This document shows, in pieces, positions 1 to 9,296 of a stretch of 61,692 nt of DNA. Source of the DNA: Shewanella sp. 1CM18E (GTDB lineage: Bacteria > Pseudomonadota > Gammaproteobacteria > Enterobacterales > Shewanellaceae); the NCBI RefSeq assembly GCF_023161665.1, contig NZ_JALNTW010000023.1, positions 1 through 61,692 on the forward strand, in the 5' to 3' direction. Made by a program: the position numbers and the translations under genes. A model generated the notes under the pieces. The model saw only the letters and a program-made list of their open reading frames with translations, was not told the origin of the DNA and did no database searches. The stretch's first letter is position 1. The number at the start of each line of letters is the position of its first letter.

Positions 1-175
1 TATTTTAAGAAGTTTTTCAAGCGATGATTCTTTGTTCAAGTCACATCTAATTGAGCTTCTAAAGCGATTGTCACCTGAGGCTAATTTCCGTAGAAGTTAA
101 TCTCTCTAACACCGCTGCAAGTCCCGTTCTATCTAGCGTTTACGCTGGGTAGGTGGCCTGCTGTGCCGTGTCAGT
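1..175 (-). other. Leader region of an rRNA operon (16S gene lies off the left edge)
   Basis: This stretch is downstream of the rrn-type promoter at 166-245, on the minus strand. It has no open reading frame worth calling. A small hairpin (agcg/cgct around 136-147) is present. In related bacteria the leader before 16S rRNA is roughly this long and carries antitermination boxes, but no clear boxA is visible here, so it may lie beyond the window. That the 16S gene follows is inferred from the promoter type alone. Confidence 0.6.
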
Positions 176-245
176 GGATGCGCATTATAGGGAGTTTTGA
201 TCTGAGTGCAAGCGTTTTTTGAAAGAAAAATGACGTTTTTTCAAA
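166..245 (-). promoter_or_regulatory. rRNA operon P1-type promoter with UP element
   Basis: Read on the minus strand, there is a -35 box TTGCAC (211-206), a 16-bp spacer, a perfect -10 box TATAAT (189-184) and a GC-rich GCGC discriminator. The start region CCACTGACACGG matches the transcribed start of E. coli rrn P1 promoters. Upstream of the -35 (212-245) the sequence is A/T-rich in phased tracts, as expected of an UP element for the RNA polymerase alpha subunit. Fis, encoded at 16396-16701, activates such promoters in enterobacteria. No Fis site was assigned here. Confidence 0.85.
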
Positions 246-923
246 AAGATATTATAAGCACACCATACCCACTAAATACCCCCAGAGTTATCCACAAACA
301 CCTACTTAAAGCTTACTATTTGTGCACCGGGATAATGAGTCTAGTACAGTATTTTTGAGTTGCACGGACAATTTCAAACAAATTTGATTTTTTGCTAATC
401 TAATAAGGTCTAACCCAGAGTGTTTTTAAGTCAGTCTTACTCACTAATGAATATATCTACTTATACTAGTGGCAAGGTGTTCGCTCTAAAATCAATATCT
501 ATGCCTTTTGCTGTAATCAATTACAAAGCTCACCACTATATAGCTACGTAATTCATTTGCATGATCTTGTCATAAGCTGAGACTTATATAATCCAAATGA
601 CTTGGTCTAACTTACTACTGGCTGAACCTAAAGAGTCCCTATTGTATGTCAGCGTATTTTACGCCTTACATACTTTGCGGTGCTGACTTATTTTTTATCC
701 GAAATTGAAGCATCTCACTTTCGCCTCCTTATATAGGCAGCATTAATGTAATAGTTCGTTCGATTCAGCTAGTTTTAAGGCTTTACGCCAGAAACCTACA
801 TTCAAAATACATTTCTTACTTATAAAGTGATCCCTTTAACAATGCGACAATCGTTAGCTTCACCCATTTGTTTAGACATGTTTGAATAAAGCAACATCAT
901 TTCTTCTTGCCAAAGGTATTATC
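246..923. other. Intergenic region between rrn promoter and thioredoxin-like gene
   Basis: About 680 bases without a convincing protein gene. The part nearest the rrn promoter probably holds its upstream activating sequences. Around 567-700 there is a promoter-like and terminator-like pair described separately as a possible small RNA. The remainder is A/T-rich and shows nothing else that can be supported. Confidence 0.5.
599..698 (+). ncRNA. Possible small RNA or leader ending in an intrinsic terminator
   Basis: A good -10 like TATAAT (587-592) precedes this stretch, though the nearest -35 candidate, TTGTCA at 567-572, is only 14 bp away, which is too close. The 3' end has inverted repeat GTCAGC (648-653) with GCTGAC (682-687), followed by a T-rich run at 688-697, which looks like a Rho-independent terminator. 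A competing hairpin (gcgta/tacgc inside gtatgt/acatac) overlaps it. No open frame fits. It could equally be an attenuator for the downstream gene. Confidence 0.25.
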
Positions 924-1457
924 ATGCACAATAACGTTAAAGCATTACTCGCGACCACATTGTTATTTTTCAGCAGCCAAAGCATGGCAAATAGTGGCTG
1001 CGGATTTGAAGATAAACAAGATGGCTTTCTAGCAACTTGCAGTGAGGAGAAACAAGAAGTGATTTTAACTGGTGCTGTAACACATCAAGAACTTAACGAA
1101 TTCGACTGGTTTAATGATGAGTATAAAAACTATAAAACAGATGCTGCGATCATCGCAAAGCTACAGAAAATCGATAAACCAACCCAAGTAACCGTTATTA
1201 TTGGTACATGGTGCCCAGACTGTCATCGTGAAACACCAAGATTTATCCGTCTTATTGAAGAACTCAATAACCCGAATATACAAGTAACTTATATTGGTGT
1301 TGATAGAGAGAAACAAGATCCACAAGGTTTGGCAGCTAACTATGAATTCAGCCGTATTCCTACCTTTATTGTCGAGCAAAATGACGAAGAGATTGGCCGT
1401 ATTGTGGAAAGACCAGAAGTATCGCTAGAAGCTGATTTATTGAATATTTTAAAATAA
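924..1457 (+). CDS. Secreted thioredoxin-family protein (CPDC active site)
   Basis: Likely a periplasmic thiol-disulfide protein of 177 aa. The start at 924 is preferred over the TTG at 882 because an AAAGG ribosome binding site sits 7 bases ahead and the protein then opens with a signal peptide (about residues 1-22, ending SQSMA). The thioredoxin fold is recognisable in the last 120 residues: the redox motif is WCPDC followed by a helix, and the cis-proline loop reads IPTF. CPDC is neither the CGPC of cytoplasmic thioredoxin nor the CPHC of DsbA. An N-terminal region of about 60 residues with two further cysteines precedes the domain. It is a single gene with its own terminator, and the substrate is unknown. 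Confidence 0.85.
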   Translation: MHNNVKALLATTLLFFSSQSMANSGCGFEDKQDGFLATCSEEKQEVILTGAVTHQELNEFDWFNDEYKNYKTDAAIIAKLQKIDKPTQVTVIIGTWCPDCHRETPRFIRLIEELNNPNIQVTYIGVDREKQDPQGLAANYEFSRIPTFIVEQNDEEIGRIVERPEVSLEADLLNILK

Positions 1458-1507
1458 TACCACCAAAAGTTAACAGCTAGATTTTAGCTTTATCACACAA
1501 AATAGAA

Positions 1508-1533
1508 AGGCACTCTAGTGAGTGCCTTTTTGT
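1508..1533. terminator. Intrinsic terminator, probably bidirectional
   Basis: Perfect stem AGGCACTC (1508-1515) and GAGTGCCT (1520-1527) with loop TAGT, followed by a T tract. An A-rich stretch lies on the other side. It sits between the convergent thioredoxin-like and TonB receptor genes and can serve both. Confidence 0.85.
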
Positions 1534-1561
1534 TAGTTAAATTAGCCTATATACAGTTAAC

Positions 1562-4288
1562 CTAGAAAGATTGGCGGAAACCAGCCCAATAAGTACGACC
1601 ACGGATGTCATATAAGTCTCCTTCATATGTACCATCATAGGCGAACTGAGGGTCTTCATCTGTTAAGTTAGTTACACCAAGAGAAATGCTGCTGTTCCAT
1701 GGCAGAGTATAGGTATAAGTTAAGTTGTGATAGAAAATCGAATCAATCTCATACAGCTTACCATCATCCTCTGTTTGGCCTGCATCAGGATCCCAGCTGC
1801 CTTCAACTACATCCCAACTCTTTTGAGAACCAATGAAGTTACCGAAGTAACTGACAACATGGTCACCATATGAATAGTCTGCAGTAAGGTTGATACGATG
1901 ATCAGGCGTACCTTCGCGACCCGCTTCATCGTCAGACAAAATTTGCACACCTGCAGATGAATATGATGACTTATATTTAAGAAAGTATGACCAACCTAAA
2001 CCAAAGTTAAAATCACCATAGTCACTATCAAACCCTGCACCAACTTTAACGTCGATACCTTCACGCTCACTCAAACCTACGTTAAGTTTTTGGCTAACTA
2101 CGTAGTCAATTTTGCCATTACCTAAGCGACTAATTTCCGTGCCAGGATAGACTGTCGAAACATCTGGACGTGCAACACCTGCAGCGTCAGCAGCTTCCCA
2201 CAACTTAGCCTGCGTTTGCACGATTTCGCTAGCGCTTAGTGAGTCGATTAGATTCGTAGTTTCTAATGACCAATAGTCAACAGAGATATTTACTTGGTCT
2301 GAAATTTCCCAAACAACACCTAGGTTATATGATTCAGACTCTTCAGGTTGTAATTCTTCATTACCACCAGTTCGAGTTGGACCATAATCCCAACGACTGC
2401 AGCTATCAATGCTTTCACCCTGCTCATAGCAATTTAGGTAATTCTTGATATAGCCGAAACCTTCTGCAGTACCTTGATAGAGATCTGACAAGGTCGGTGC
2501 ACGGAAGCCCGTTCCCCACGATGCACGCAGTAGTAAAGGCTCTATTAGATTATAGCGAACTGATACTTGCGGATTAAATGTACCACCAAAATCGGAATAC
2601 TCATCATAACGACCCGCTAGATTTAGCTCTAAGTTATCAAGAATAGGCAATGCCATTTCAAAGTAACCAGCTGTCACATCTCGTTCACCCTCACCACCAG
2701 AGCCACCATTACCGCCGACAATTTGTCCAGCTTCAGCTAATGCGGCAACTTTTGAATCTAGCGACTCTTCACGGTATGAGGCACCAACATACATACCTGC
2801 CGCACCACCTGGTAGTTCAAATAGTTCAAATGACAAACCACCATTAATATCTACATAAGTCGCAGCCATCCGCTTATCATAGTTGGCTGTCGCACCAGCA
2901 GGCATTTCAGAATTAGGATCACGTGGGTCCCAACCTTCAAATGAATTAGTTTGATCATTCCACTGACCAACTAAATCCGTTGTAGCACCTTTTAACTGAT
3001 AGCCTGTACCCCAAGTATAGTTGTCATACTTGTTGTAATTAAAAGAAATATCCCAATCTAAGTTATCGGTAGAGCCGTCTAAACCGACTAAAATATCGTA
3101 GATATTATCGTGATGCTCTGCAACACGATCACCGGCAGTATCAAAGCGGTAATTCATACCAGCATCAGGATCTGCAACTAGCTCAACAAGATCTAAACCT
3201 TCATCAGTTGTGTAAGCCGGTAAACCGTTTGGAATGCTAATTGAAGCAGGAACTGGTGCAGAAATATCAATGGTTTCATTCGATGCCCAATACGCTCGCG
3301 CCGTCAGCTCTATTTGATCCGTAATTTCATAGTTATAGTGGATCAACGTATTATTACGAGTTTGGTCCGTCGTCGTTGCAGCAGCTTGGGTATAGTCATA
3401 CGCACAAAGTGTATCGCCTGGATAGTCAGAATCATCAAGCGGCCCTAAGAAAGCATCACCATAAACATCGGCACAGGTCTTATCAGAATTTGAAAATGGT
3501 GCAGAATACACCCAACCGCCAGCACCACCTTGGGTCAAAACTCTACCAGTAGGGCTAATGTTTACCCAATCTTGATAATCATTTGGATCTCCGCCTTCAA
3601 CAACGAAAGGCTGAGTATACCAACGATCTTTTTGCATAATCTTTTGTTGTTCATAATGCTCAACAGTAAAAACTAAATGGCCTTTATCTGAATTCAAACC
3701 ACCTGTGAATGAAAGGTTTGATGAATCACCGCCTGCTTGTTCTGGACGATCAAGGCGTGCATCAAACTGAACACCTTCAAAATCTTTTTTCAGAATAATA
3801 TTTACTACACCCGCAATGGCATCTGTACCATAAATAGCAGAAGCACCATCAGTTAAGATCTCAATACGCTCAACAGCAGCCATTGGAATGGTATTAATAT
3901 TTGCTGCACCGCCATCCATAACTGGCGACTTAGCCATGCGCTTACCATCTAAAAGCGTCAGTGTATGAAAAGCAGAAGCACCTTTCAGCTGCACTGTAGA
4001 CTGCGAGCCCCAGCCATTGTTAGAACCACCGCCCCAAGAACCAAAGGCATTTAAGTTTGAGCTACGTAATGCATCACCTACAGTAGAAAAGCCTGACTTT
4101 GCCAGCTCATCAGCCGTAATTGTCGTGATAGGGCTTGCACCTTCCATATCGATACGCTTAATACGCGAACCCGTGACTTCTATGCGCTCAACACTTTCTT
4201 CTGTTTCTGCTGCATATACTGGTGCTGATACAGCAACCATGCCACTACAAGCCAAGCTAACTAGCTTTGCAACTTTATTAAATCTCAT
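1562..4288 (-). CDS. TonB-dependent outer-membrane receptor
   Basis: A 908-aa outer-membrane protein that should import a ligand using energy from TonB. The start at 4288 is chosen over the in-frame start 72 bases upstream because GGAGACGGAAG lies just before it and the protein then begins with a signal peptide (MRFNKVAKL to VYAAE). After it come a TonB-box-like segment (ERIEVTGSRIKR), a plug domain (about residues 45-165; LKG, TLLDGKRM, VERIEILTDGASAIYGTDAIAGVVNII) and a beta-barrel. The C-terminus ends in phenylalanine (FRQSF), as barrel proteins do. The sequence resembles the large Alteromonadales receptors of unknown substrate. No neighbour reveals the ligand, and the gene is monocistronic. 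Confidence 0.92.
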   Translation of the reverse strand: MRFNKVAKLVSLACSGMVAVSAPVYAAETEESVERIEVTGSRIKRIDMEGASPITTITADELAKSGFSTVGDALRSSNLNAFGSWGGGSNNGWGSQSTVQLKGASAFHTLTLLDGKRMAKSPVMDGGAANINTIPMAAVERIEILTDGASAIYGTDAIAGVVNIILKKDFEGVQFDARLDRPEQAGGDSSNLSFTGGLNSDKGHLVFTVEHYEQQKIMQKDRWYTQPFVVEGGDPNDYQDWVNISPTGRVLTQGGAGGWVYSAPFSNSDKTCADVYGDAFLGPLDDSDYPGDTLCAYDYTQAAATTTDQTRNNTLIHYNYEITDQIELTARAYWASNETIDISAPVPASISIPNGLPAYTTDEGLDLVELVADPDAGMNYRFDTAGDRVAEHHDNIYDILVGLDGSTDNLDWDISFNYNKYDNYTWGTGYQLKGATTDLVGQWNDQTNSFEGWDPRDPNSEMPAGATANYDKRMAATYVDINGGLSFELFELPGGAAGMYVGASYREESLDSKVAALAEAGQIVGGNGGSGGEGERDVTAGYFEMALPILDNLELNLAGRYDEYSDFGGTFNPQVSVRYNLIEPLLLRASWGTGFRAPTLSDLYQGTAEGFGYIKNYLNCYEQGESIDSCSRWDYGPTRTGGNEELQPEESESYNLGVVWEISDQVNISVDYWSLETTNLIDSLSASEIVQTQAKLWEAADAAGVARPDVSTVYPGTEISRLGNGKIDYVVSQKLNVGLSEREGIDVKVGAGFDSDYGDFNFGLGWSYFLKYKSSYSSAGVQILSDDEAGREGTPDHRINLTADYSYGDHVVSYFGNFIGSQKSWDVVEGSWDPDAGQTEDDGKLYEIDSIFYHNLTYTYTLPWNSSISLGVTNLTDEDPQFAYDGTYEGDLYDIRGRTYWAGFRQSF

Positions 4289-4733
4289 CTTCCGTCTCCC
4301 CAGAATGTAATTTTTAAGTGCTATTGCTTGAGCAGTAAAGTGTCCTAAAGCCAAATACAACCACGAAACAATGCGATAACATTTGTATCACATATTTTAT
4401 TTTGTATGCAATATATCATTTGCAGGTAGCAATTATAGAAATGCAAAATAAACATTTAAAAAGTCATTCAATAGTGAGGATAGCCGTCTAGATAAATGAC
4501 AAAAAACCGAGATTAAATAATGAATAAAGGTGGGATTTATAACGGAAAAAAGAATAGTTAAATGCGTAGAAATGCAATATAACAAAAATATTTCAGCCGC
4601 TATCTAAGCGACAAAAATAACTAAATAACGACGATAGGAGAGATTAAATCAAATAGAGTTAACGTTTGAAACTCTTCATTAATACCAAACAATATTCTAG
4701 GAAAGCACTTAAACTAGCGATAATTATTAAGCA
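4289..4733. other. Intergenic region upstream of the TonB receptor
   Basis: About 445 A/T-rich bases that must hold the receptor promoter on the minus strand and the 3' region after the gppA-like gene. I see no Fur-like palindrome, no strong terminator and no open frame. Confidence 0.5.
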
Positions 4734-5645
4734 TTAACAACAGTTAGCAAGATTCTGCAATACACCTTCACGCAATGCGCCACCTGAAAGGTGAAGCTTT
4801 TGAATATCGAGCAATTCAAATAACGCCAACAAAATAGCGACTCCAGCAGCAAATGTTGGTGCCCGTTCAGGGTTCAAACCGCTGATATTCAACATTGAGT
4901 TGTCGTTTTGAGATAGGATTTCTTGCTTTAAACTCGATAACACATCTAAGGTGATCACGCTCGATAAACCACGATGATTAAGCAACTCAACCACAGACTG
5001 TACACTACCTGAAGCCCCAACAGCACAGTGCCAACCTAGCTTTTTTAACTCACTAAGCTGTTCACCTAATATCATTTTGACTTTGGTTTTAGCATCATCA
5101 AAATCGAGTTGCTGCAAAGGCGAACTTGCAAAAAATGAGTCATTAAAAGTGACGCAGCCTATAGGCAGGCTGGTTTTTAGCAAAACTTTATTACCGTCAC
5201 CAATAATAAACTCTGTACTCGCCCCACCAATGTCAATAACCAGTCGGCGACCATGTCCTTCAGTCGTTGCAACCATCCCTTGATAAATCAACTCAGCCTC
5301 GCGCATACCTGAAATTATCTCAATAGGATGACCAAGAATAGGCAAAGCACGATGACAAAAGTCATCTGAATTAGAGATTTTACGTAAGGTCGCGGTTGCG
5401 ATAACAGCAACATTTTCTGCAGACACGCCCTCTTTCTTAAGCATGTCAGCAAACATCGTTAAACAATCTAGACCGCGTAATAACACCTCTTCACTCAGCG
5501 AGCCATCATCTTGGATCCCTTCGGCTAAACGAACTTTGCGCTTATATTTAGCAATAACTTTAGGCTGTTGACCGACGGTTTTCGCGACCAACATATTAAA
5601 GCTATTTGAGCCGAGGGTAATGGCTGCATAAAGAGGTGTTGTCAT
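4734..5645 (-). CDS. gppA: Ppx/GppA family phosphatase, short form
   Basis: An exopolyphosphatase/guanosine pentaphosphatase family protein of 303 aa, expected to release phosphate from polyphosphate or pppGpp. The N-terminal actin-like ATPase fold is visible: phosphate-binding loop ITLGSNSFNMLVA (about 8-20), the second loop VIDIGGASTEFIIG (about 140-153), and a final SGGALREGV segment. E. coli GppA and Ppx are near 500 aa; this one stops after the two ASKHA domains and lacks the C-terminal HD-like region. It sits 13 bp downstream of rhlB on the same strand, an arrangement also found in E. coli, which supports the gppA name. Whether it prefers pppGpp or polyphosphate cannot be told. Confidence 0.85.
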   Translation of the reverse strand: MTTPLYAAITLGSNSFNMLVAKTVGQQPKVIAKYKRKVRLAEGIQDDGSLSEEVLLRGLDCLTMFADMLKKEGVSAENVAVIATATLRKISNSDDFCHRALPILGHPIEIISGMREAELIYQGMVATTEGHGRRLVIDIGGASTEFIIGDGNKVLLKTSLPIGCVTFNDSFFASSPLQQLDFDDAKTKVKMILGEQLSELKKLGWHCAVGASGSVQSVVELLNHRGLSSVITLDVLSSLKQEILSQNDNSMLNISGLNPERAPTFAAGVAILLALFELLDIQKLHLSGGALREGVLQNLANCC

Positions 5646-5658
5646 TAAGCGTTATCGC

Positions 5659-6969
5659 CTATGAATGTCTACGAGTTCTGTCATGACGGCGCGGACCATT
5701 GCGCTGGCCACCCTGTGGACGAGGACTACCCGGAGCGCGAGTATTACGCGTGTGAGTGCTAGGCTTGCGATGAATTTTTACTGGTGGTGGAATATCATCA
5801 AGTAAGGCACTGCTGTCGTACGACGTAACAGGAATTGAATGCTGAATATAAGATTCAATCGCTGGTAAGTTTAGCGCGTACTCTTCACAAGCAAAACTGA
5901 CTGACACACCTTTTTGACCGGCACGACCAGTACGACCAATACGGTGCACATAGTCTTCACAATCGTCAGGTAAGTCATAGTTATAAACGTGCGAAACATC
6001 AGAAATATGTAGGCCACGTGCAGCAACGTCAGTAGCCACTAGAATATCGATTTCACCTTTAGTGAACTGCTCCAGAATACGTAAACGTTTCTTTTGCGGC
6101 ACATCACCGGTTAGCAGGCCTGCGCGATGTCCGTCACCTTCAAGCCATGACCAGACTTTTTCACAGCTATGCTTGGTATTTGAGAACACGATGGCTTTTT
6201 CTGGCCAGTCTTCTTCAAGCAAAGACAATAGCAAAGGCATCTTCTCCTCCATCGATGGATAGAAGATCTCCTCTTTAATGTTCTTTGACGTTTTCTCGTT
6301 TGGCGCAATTTCAACTTTCTCAGGTTCGTTCATGTGGTCATATGCAAGCTCTTGTACTTTCATTGAAAGCGTTGCAGAGAACAACATGTTCAAACGTGAC
6401 TTAGCGTCAGGCATACGTCTAAACAAGAAACGGATATCTTTAATAAAGCCCAGATCGAACATACGATCGGCTTCATCAAGCACTACCGCCTGAATAGCGC
6501 TAACGTTGATAACACCTTGGCGCACATAATCGATAATGCGGCCAGTGGTACCAATTAAAATATCAACGCCTTTGTCTAATACTTTACGTTGAACTTCATA
6601 ACCTTCACCGCCATAAACAATACCCACTTTAAGGCCAGTATGTTTAGCCAATAAGTTAGCATCTTTCGCAATCTGAATAGCCAACTCACGAGTCGGCGCC
6701 ATAATAATTGCACGAGGTTGATTTAATTGGCGATTTTCAGGGATAGGTGTCGATAGAAGGTGGTTAAACGTCGCAACCAAAAAGGCCAGTGTTTTACCTG
6801 TACCCGTTTGTGCCTGACCGGCTATATCTTTTTTTTCTAATAAAATCGGTAACGATAAAGCCTGAATTGGAGTACAGAACTCAAAACCAGCTTCATTAAG
6901 TGCTTGATGAACTTCTTTATTCAAAGGGAAGTCAGCAAACTTCTGTGTAGATAAATGTGTTTCGCTCAT
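5659..6969 (-). CDS. rhlB: ATP-dependent RNA helicase RhlB
   Basis: DEAD-box helicase of 436 aa, the helicase partner of RNase E in the degradosome of enterobacteria. Motifs in order: Q motif (FADFPLNKEV to TPIQ), Walker A AQTGTGKT (about 52-59), PTRELA, DEAD in VVLDEADRMFD (about 165), SAT in LFSATL, and motif VI HRIGRTGRAG (about 345-354). The last 50 residues are rich in Arg, Pro and Gly, a basic RNA-binding tail typical of RhlB. It is divergent from trxA and followed by gppA with a 13-bp gap, matching the enterobacterial rhlB-gppA order. Confidence 0.95.
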   Translation of the reverse strand: MSETHLSTQKFADFPLNKEVHQALNEAGFEFCTPIQALSLPILLEKKDIAGQAQTGTGKTLAFLVATFNHLLSTPIPENRQLNQPRAIIMAPTRELAIQIAKDANLLAKHTGLKVGIVYGGEGYEVQRKVLDKGVDILIGTTGRIIDYVRQGVINVSAIQAVVLDEADRMFDLGFIKDIRFLFRRMPDAKSRLNMLFSATLSMKVQELAYDHMNEPEKVEIAPNEKTSKNIKEEIFYPSMEEKMPLLLSLLEEDWPEKAIVFSNTKHSCEKVWSWLEGDGHRAGLLTGDVPQKKRLRILEQFTKGEIDILVATDVAARGLHISDVSHVYNYDLPDDCEDYVHRIGRTGRAGQKGVSVSFACEEYALNLPAIESYIQHSIPVTSYDSSALLDDIPPPVKIHRKPSTHTRNTRAPGSPRPQGGQRNGPRRHDRTRRHS

Positions 6970-7374
6970 AGCGCAGGCTTACCTGTAAAAGGTTGCAATA
7001 AAAAACTCGATCGTTTGAAATAGCGATTGAATTTTATCACGGAAAATTGGTGCACTCTCGGAGAAACGTTTACCACGATATTTTTGGCATCAGTGACGGA
7101 ATCATCATTCCCTCTATATTTATGTGATGCAATGAAATTTAAGCGTGTGTTTATCGTTCTCTTTAGGACAATTTTAAACGCATCAGGCGTTAAACGTCGT
7201 TGACGTAGGCTAACTATGCCTGTAAATCAGCGTCTTGTCTAAAGCGATTTAACATACTCAAGAGTGCCGACAGTAATATTTGCATAACTTTTAGCTTGAA
7301 AAGCTATTTTACCGACCCAATATACAGGTTAAGCCATTAACAAACCAGCAATGGCAGCCAAACTGGAGAACGAC
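6970..7374. other. Divergent rhlB/trxA promoter region
   Basis: Some 405 bases separate the two start codons. The middle (about 7130-7250) is full of short related words (TTTAGGACAA and GTCTAAAGCG; GCGTTTA and GCGTTAAACG) and an inverted repeat AGGC/GCCT at 7207-7222. It looks like a small dispersed repeat or structured leader more than plain promoter DNA. No protein gene is seen. Confidence 0.4.
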
Positions 7375-7701
7375 ATGAGCGACAAGATTGTATACCTAAG
7401 CGACGATAGCTTTGAAAATGACGTAATTAATTCAGAACTACCAGTTCTGGTTGATTTTTGGGCTGAATGGTGTGGTCCATGTAAGATGATCGCCCCAATC
7501 TTAGATGACGTAGCTGAAGAGTACGAAGGTAAGATCACTATCGCTAAATTAAACGTTGACCAAAACAACGTTTCACCAGCTAAATATGGCGTTCGCGGCA
7601 TTCCAACTCTACTGCTATTTAAAGCAGGCGAGCTTGCTGCAACTAAAGTTGGCGCACTATCAAAAACTCAACTTAAAGAGTTCATTGACGCGCAACTTTA
7701 A
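7375..7701 (+). CDS. trxA: Thioredoxin 1
   Basis: Cytoplasmic thioredoxin of 108 aa, the general protein disulfide reductase recycled by thioredoxin reductase. The active site WCGPCK is at about residues 32-37, preceded by the conserved VDFWAEW strand, and the cis-proline loop is GIPTLLLF. The start at 7375 is preferred over the ATG 24 bases upstream: GGAGAACGAC lies before it and the length equals that of E. coli TrxA (109 aa). It is upstream of rho, the same order as in E. coli. Confidence 0.97.
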   Translation: MSDKIVYLSDDSFENDVINSELPVLVDFWAEWCGPCKMIAPILDDVAEEYEGKITIAKLNVDQNNVSPAKYGVRGIPTLLLFKAGELAATKVGALSKTQLKEFIDAQL

Positions 7702-7938
7702 TCACTAAAACACCGCGCAACACTCGATTGTGCGGTGTATAAGTGACTCCCGACACAGCTTCAACAAGAAAATGTGTCGGGTTTAGCTAAACTTCTAGAC
7801 GCCTCGCCCTGTTAGTGCTACTTTAATAACCAGAATCATTCTAATTAACCCACTTCTCGCTATCCGATTGATACTCATTAAGCTACAAAACTGTCGATCG
7901 TAGATGGCATTGCCACGTACAAAACAAGACCCACCAAG
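7702..7938 (+). promoter_or_regulatory. trxA-rho spacer with two hairpins, probable rho leader
   Basis: Two stem-loops follow trxA: ACACCGC/GCGGTGT (7710-7737) and the 9-bp stem CCCGACACA/TGTGTCGGG (7749-7781). Both are followed by only short T runs, so they are weak terminator candidates. In E. coli rho is autoregulated by Rho-dependent termination in its leader. The remaining 155 bases here could play that role, but this is inferred from position only. Confidence 0.45.
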
Positions 7939-9204
7939 ATGAATTTATCAGAATTAAAAAACACCTCAATATCAGATTTAGTCCAGCTTGCGCAGGACAT
8001 GAAGCTAGATAATATGGCTCGTGCTCGTAAGCAAGACATTATTTTCTCTATTCTTAAGGCCCACGCTAAAAGCGGTGAAGATATTTTCGGTGGTGGCGTT
8101 TTAGAGATTTTACAAGACGGCTTCGGCTTCCTTCGTAGCTCTGATGGTTCATACTTAGCGGGTCCAGATGATATTTACGTATCACCGAGCCAAATTAGAC
8201 GCTTTAACATGCGCACTGGTGACACGATTTTTGGTAAAATTCGTCCACCAAAAGAAGGCGAACGTTATTTTGCCCTTCTAAAAGTTACCGAAGTTAACTT
8301 CGACAAGCCTGAAAACTCTCGCAACAAAATCCTTTTTGAAAACTTAACTCCGTTACATGCACAAGATCGTCTACGCATGGAGCGTGGTAACGGCTCTACT
8401 GAAGATATTACTTCACGTATTCTGGATTTATGTTCACCAATCGGTAAAGGTCAGCGTGGTCTAATCGTTGCACCGCCAAAAGCCGGTAAAACATTGCTTC
8501 TACAAAACATGGCGCAAAGCATTACTCACAACAACCCAGAAGTGGTGTTGATGGTATTGCTAATTGACGAACGTCCAGAAGAAGTTACCGAGATGCAGCG
8601 CATGGTAAAAGGTGAAGTAATTGCTTCTACTTTCGATGAGCCAGCAAGCCGTCACGTACAAGTAGCCGAAATGGTGATTGAAAAAGCTAAGCGCCTAGTT
8701 GAGCACAAGAAAGACGTGGTTATCTTACTTGACTCTATCACGCGTCTAGCACGTGCTTACAACACGGTAATCCCTTCATCAGGCAAGGTACTTACTGGTG
8801 GTGTTGACGCTAACGCTCTACACCGTCCAAAGCGTTTCTTTGGTGCTGCACGTAACATCGAGCATGGTGGTAGCTTAACCATTATCGCAACGGCGCTAGT
8901 TGATACAGGCTCTAAAATGGACGAAGTTATTTACGAAGAATTTAAAGGTACAGGTAACCAAGAGTTACACCTTTCTCGTAAAGCAGCTGAAAAGCGTGTA
9001 TTCCCTGCAATCGACTTTAACCGCTCTGGTACACGTCGTGAAGAGAAGTTAACTACGCCTGACGAACTACAGAAGATGTGGATCCTACGTAAGATCCTAA
9101 ATCCTATGGATGAAGTGACAGGTATGGAGTTCCTTATCGACAAATTGGCAATGACCAAGACTAACGATGAATTCTTCACTGCGATGAAGCGTGCTAAAAG
9201 CTAA
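7939..9204 (+). CDS. rho: Transcription termination factor Rho
   Basis: Hexameric RNA-dependent ATPase/helicase of 421 aa, close to the 419 of E. coli Rho and nearly identical in sequence. The N-terminal Rho domain (MNLSELKNTSISDL) leads into the RNA-binding cold-shock fold (residues about 50-125, GFGFLRS and DDIYVSPSQIRRF). Walker A is APPKAGKT (about 178-185) and Walker B is VVILLDSITR (about 259-268). The Q-loop and R-loop regions are intact. It is monocistronic with a strong terminator. Confidence 0.98.
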   Translation: MNLSELKNTSISDLVQLAQDMKLDNMARARKQDIIFSILKAHAKSGEDIFGGGVLEILQDGFGFLRSSDGSYLAGPDDIYVSPSQIRRFNMRTGDTIFGKIRPPKEGERYFALLKVTEVNFDKPENSRNKILFENLTPLHAQDRLRMERGNGSTEDITSRILDLCSPIGKGQRGLIVAPPKAGKTLLLQNMAQSITHNNPEVVLMVLLIDERPEEVTEMQRMVKGEVIASTFDEPASRHVQVAEMVIEKAKRLVEHKKDVVILLDSITRLARAYNTVIPSSGKVLTGGVDANALHRPKRFFGAARNIEHGGSLTIIATALVDTGSKMDEVIYEEFKGTGNQELHLSRKAAEKRVFPAIDFNRSGTRREEKLTTPDELQKMWILRKILNPMDEVTGMEFLIDKLAMTKTNDEFFTAMKRAKS

Positions 9205-9241
9205 TTAGCTTTTACACTATCAGCCATAAACGGATAACACT

Positions 9242-9270
9242 AAAAAAACCGCATTCGTGCGGTTTTTTTG
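9242..9270. terminator. Strong bidirectional intrinsic terminator
   Basis: Stem AACCGCA (9247-9253) and TGCGGTT (9258-9264) with a TTCG tetraloop, A7 before and T7 overall after. It lies between the convergent rho and LysR genes and can stop both. Confidence 0.92.
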
Positions 9271-9296
9271 TAGCTGCAATTTGTACCGATTGATTA

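Noticed and set aside
882..923. TTG start for the thioredoxin-like gene
   Set aside because: No binding site before it, and it would hide the signal peptide behind 14 residues; ATG at 924 has AAAGG.
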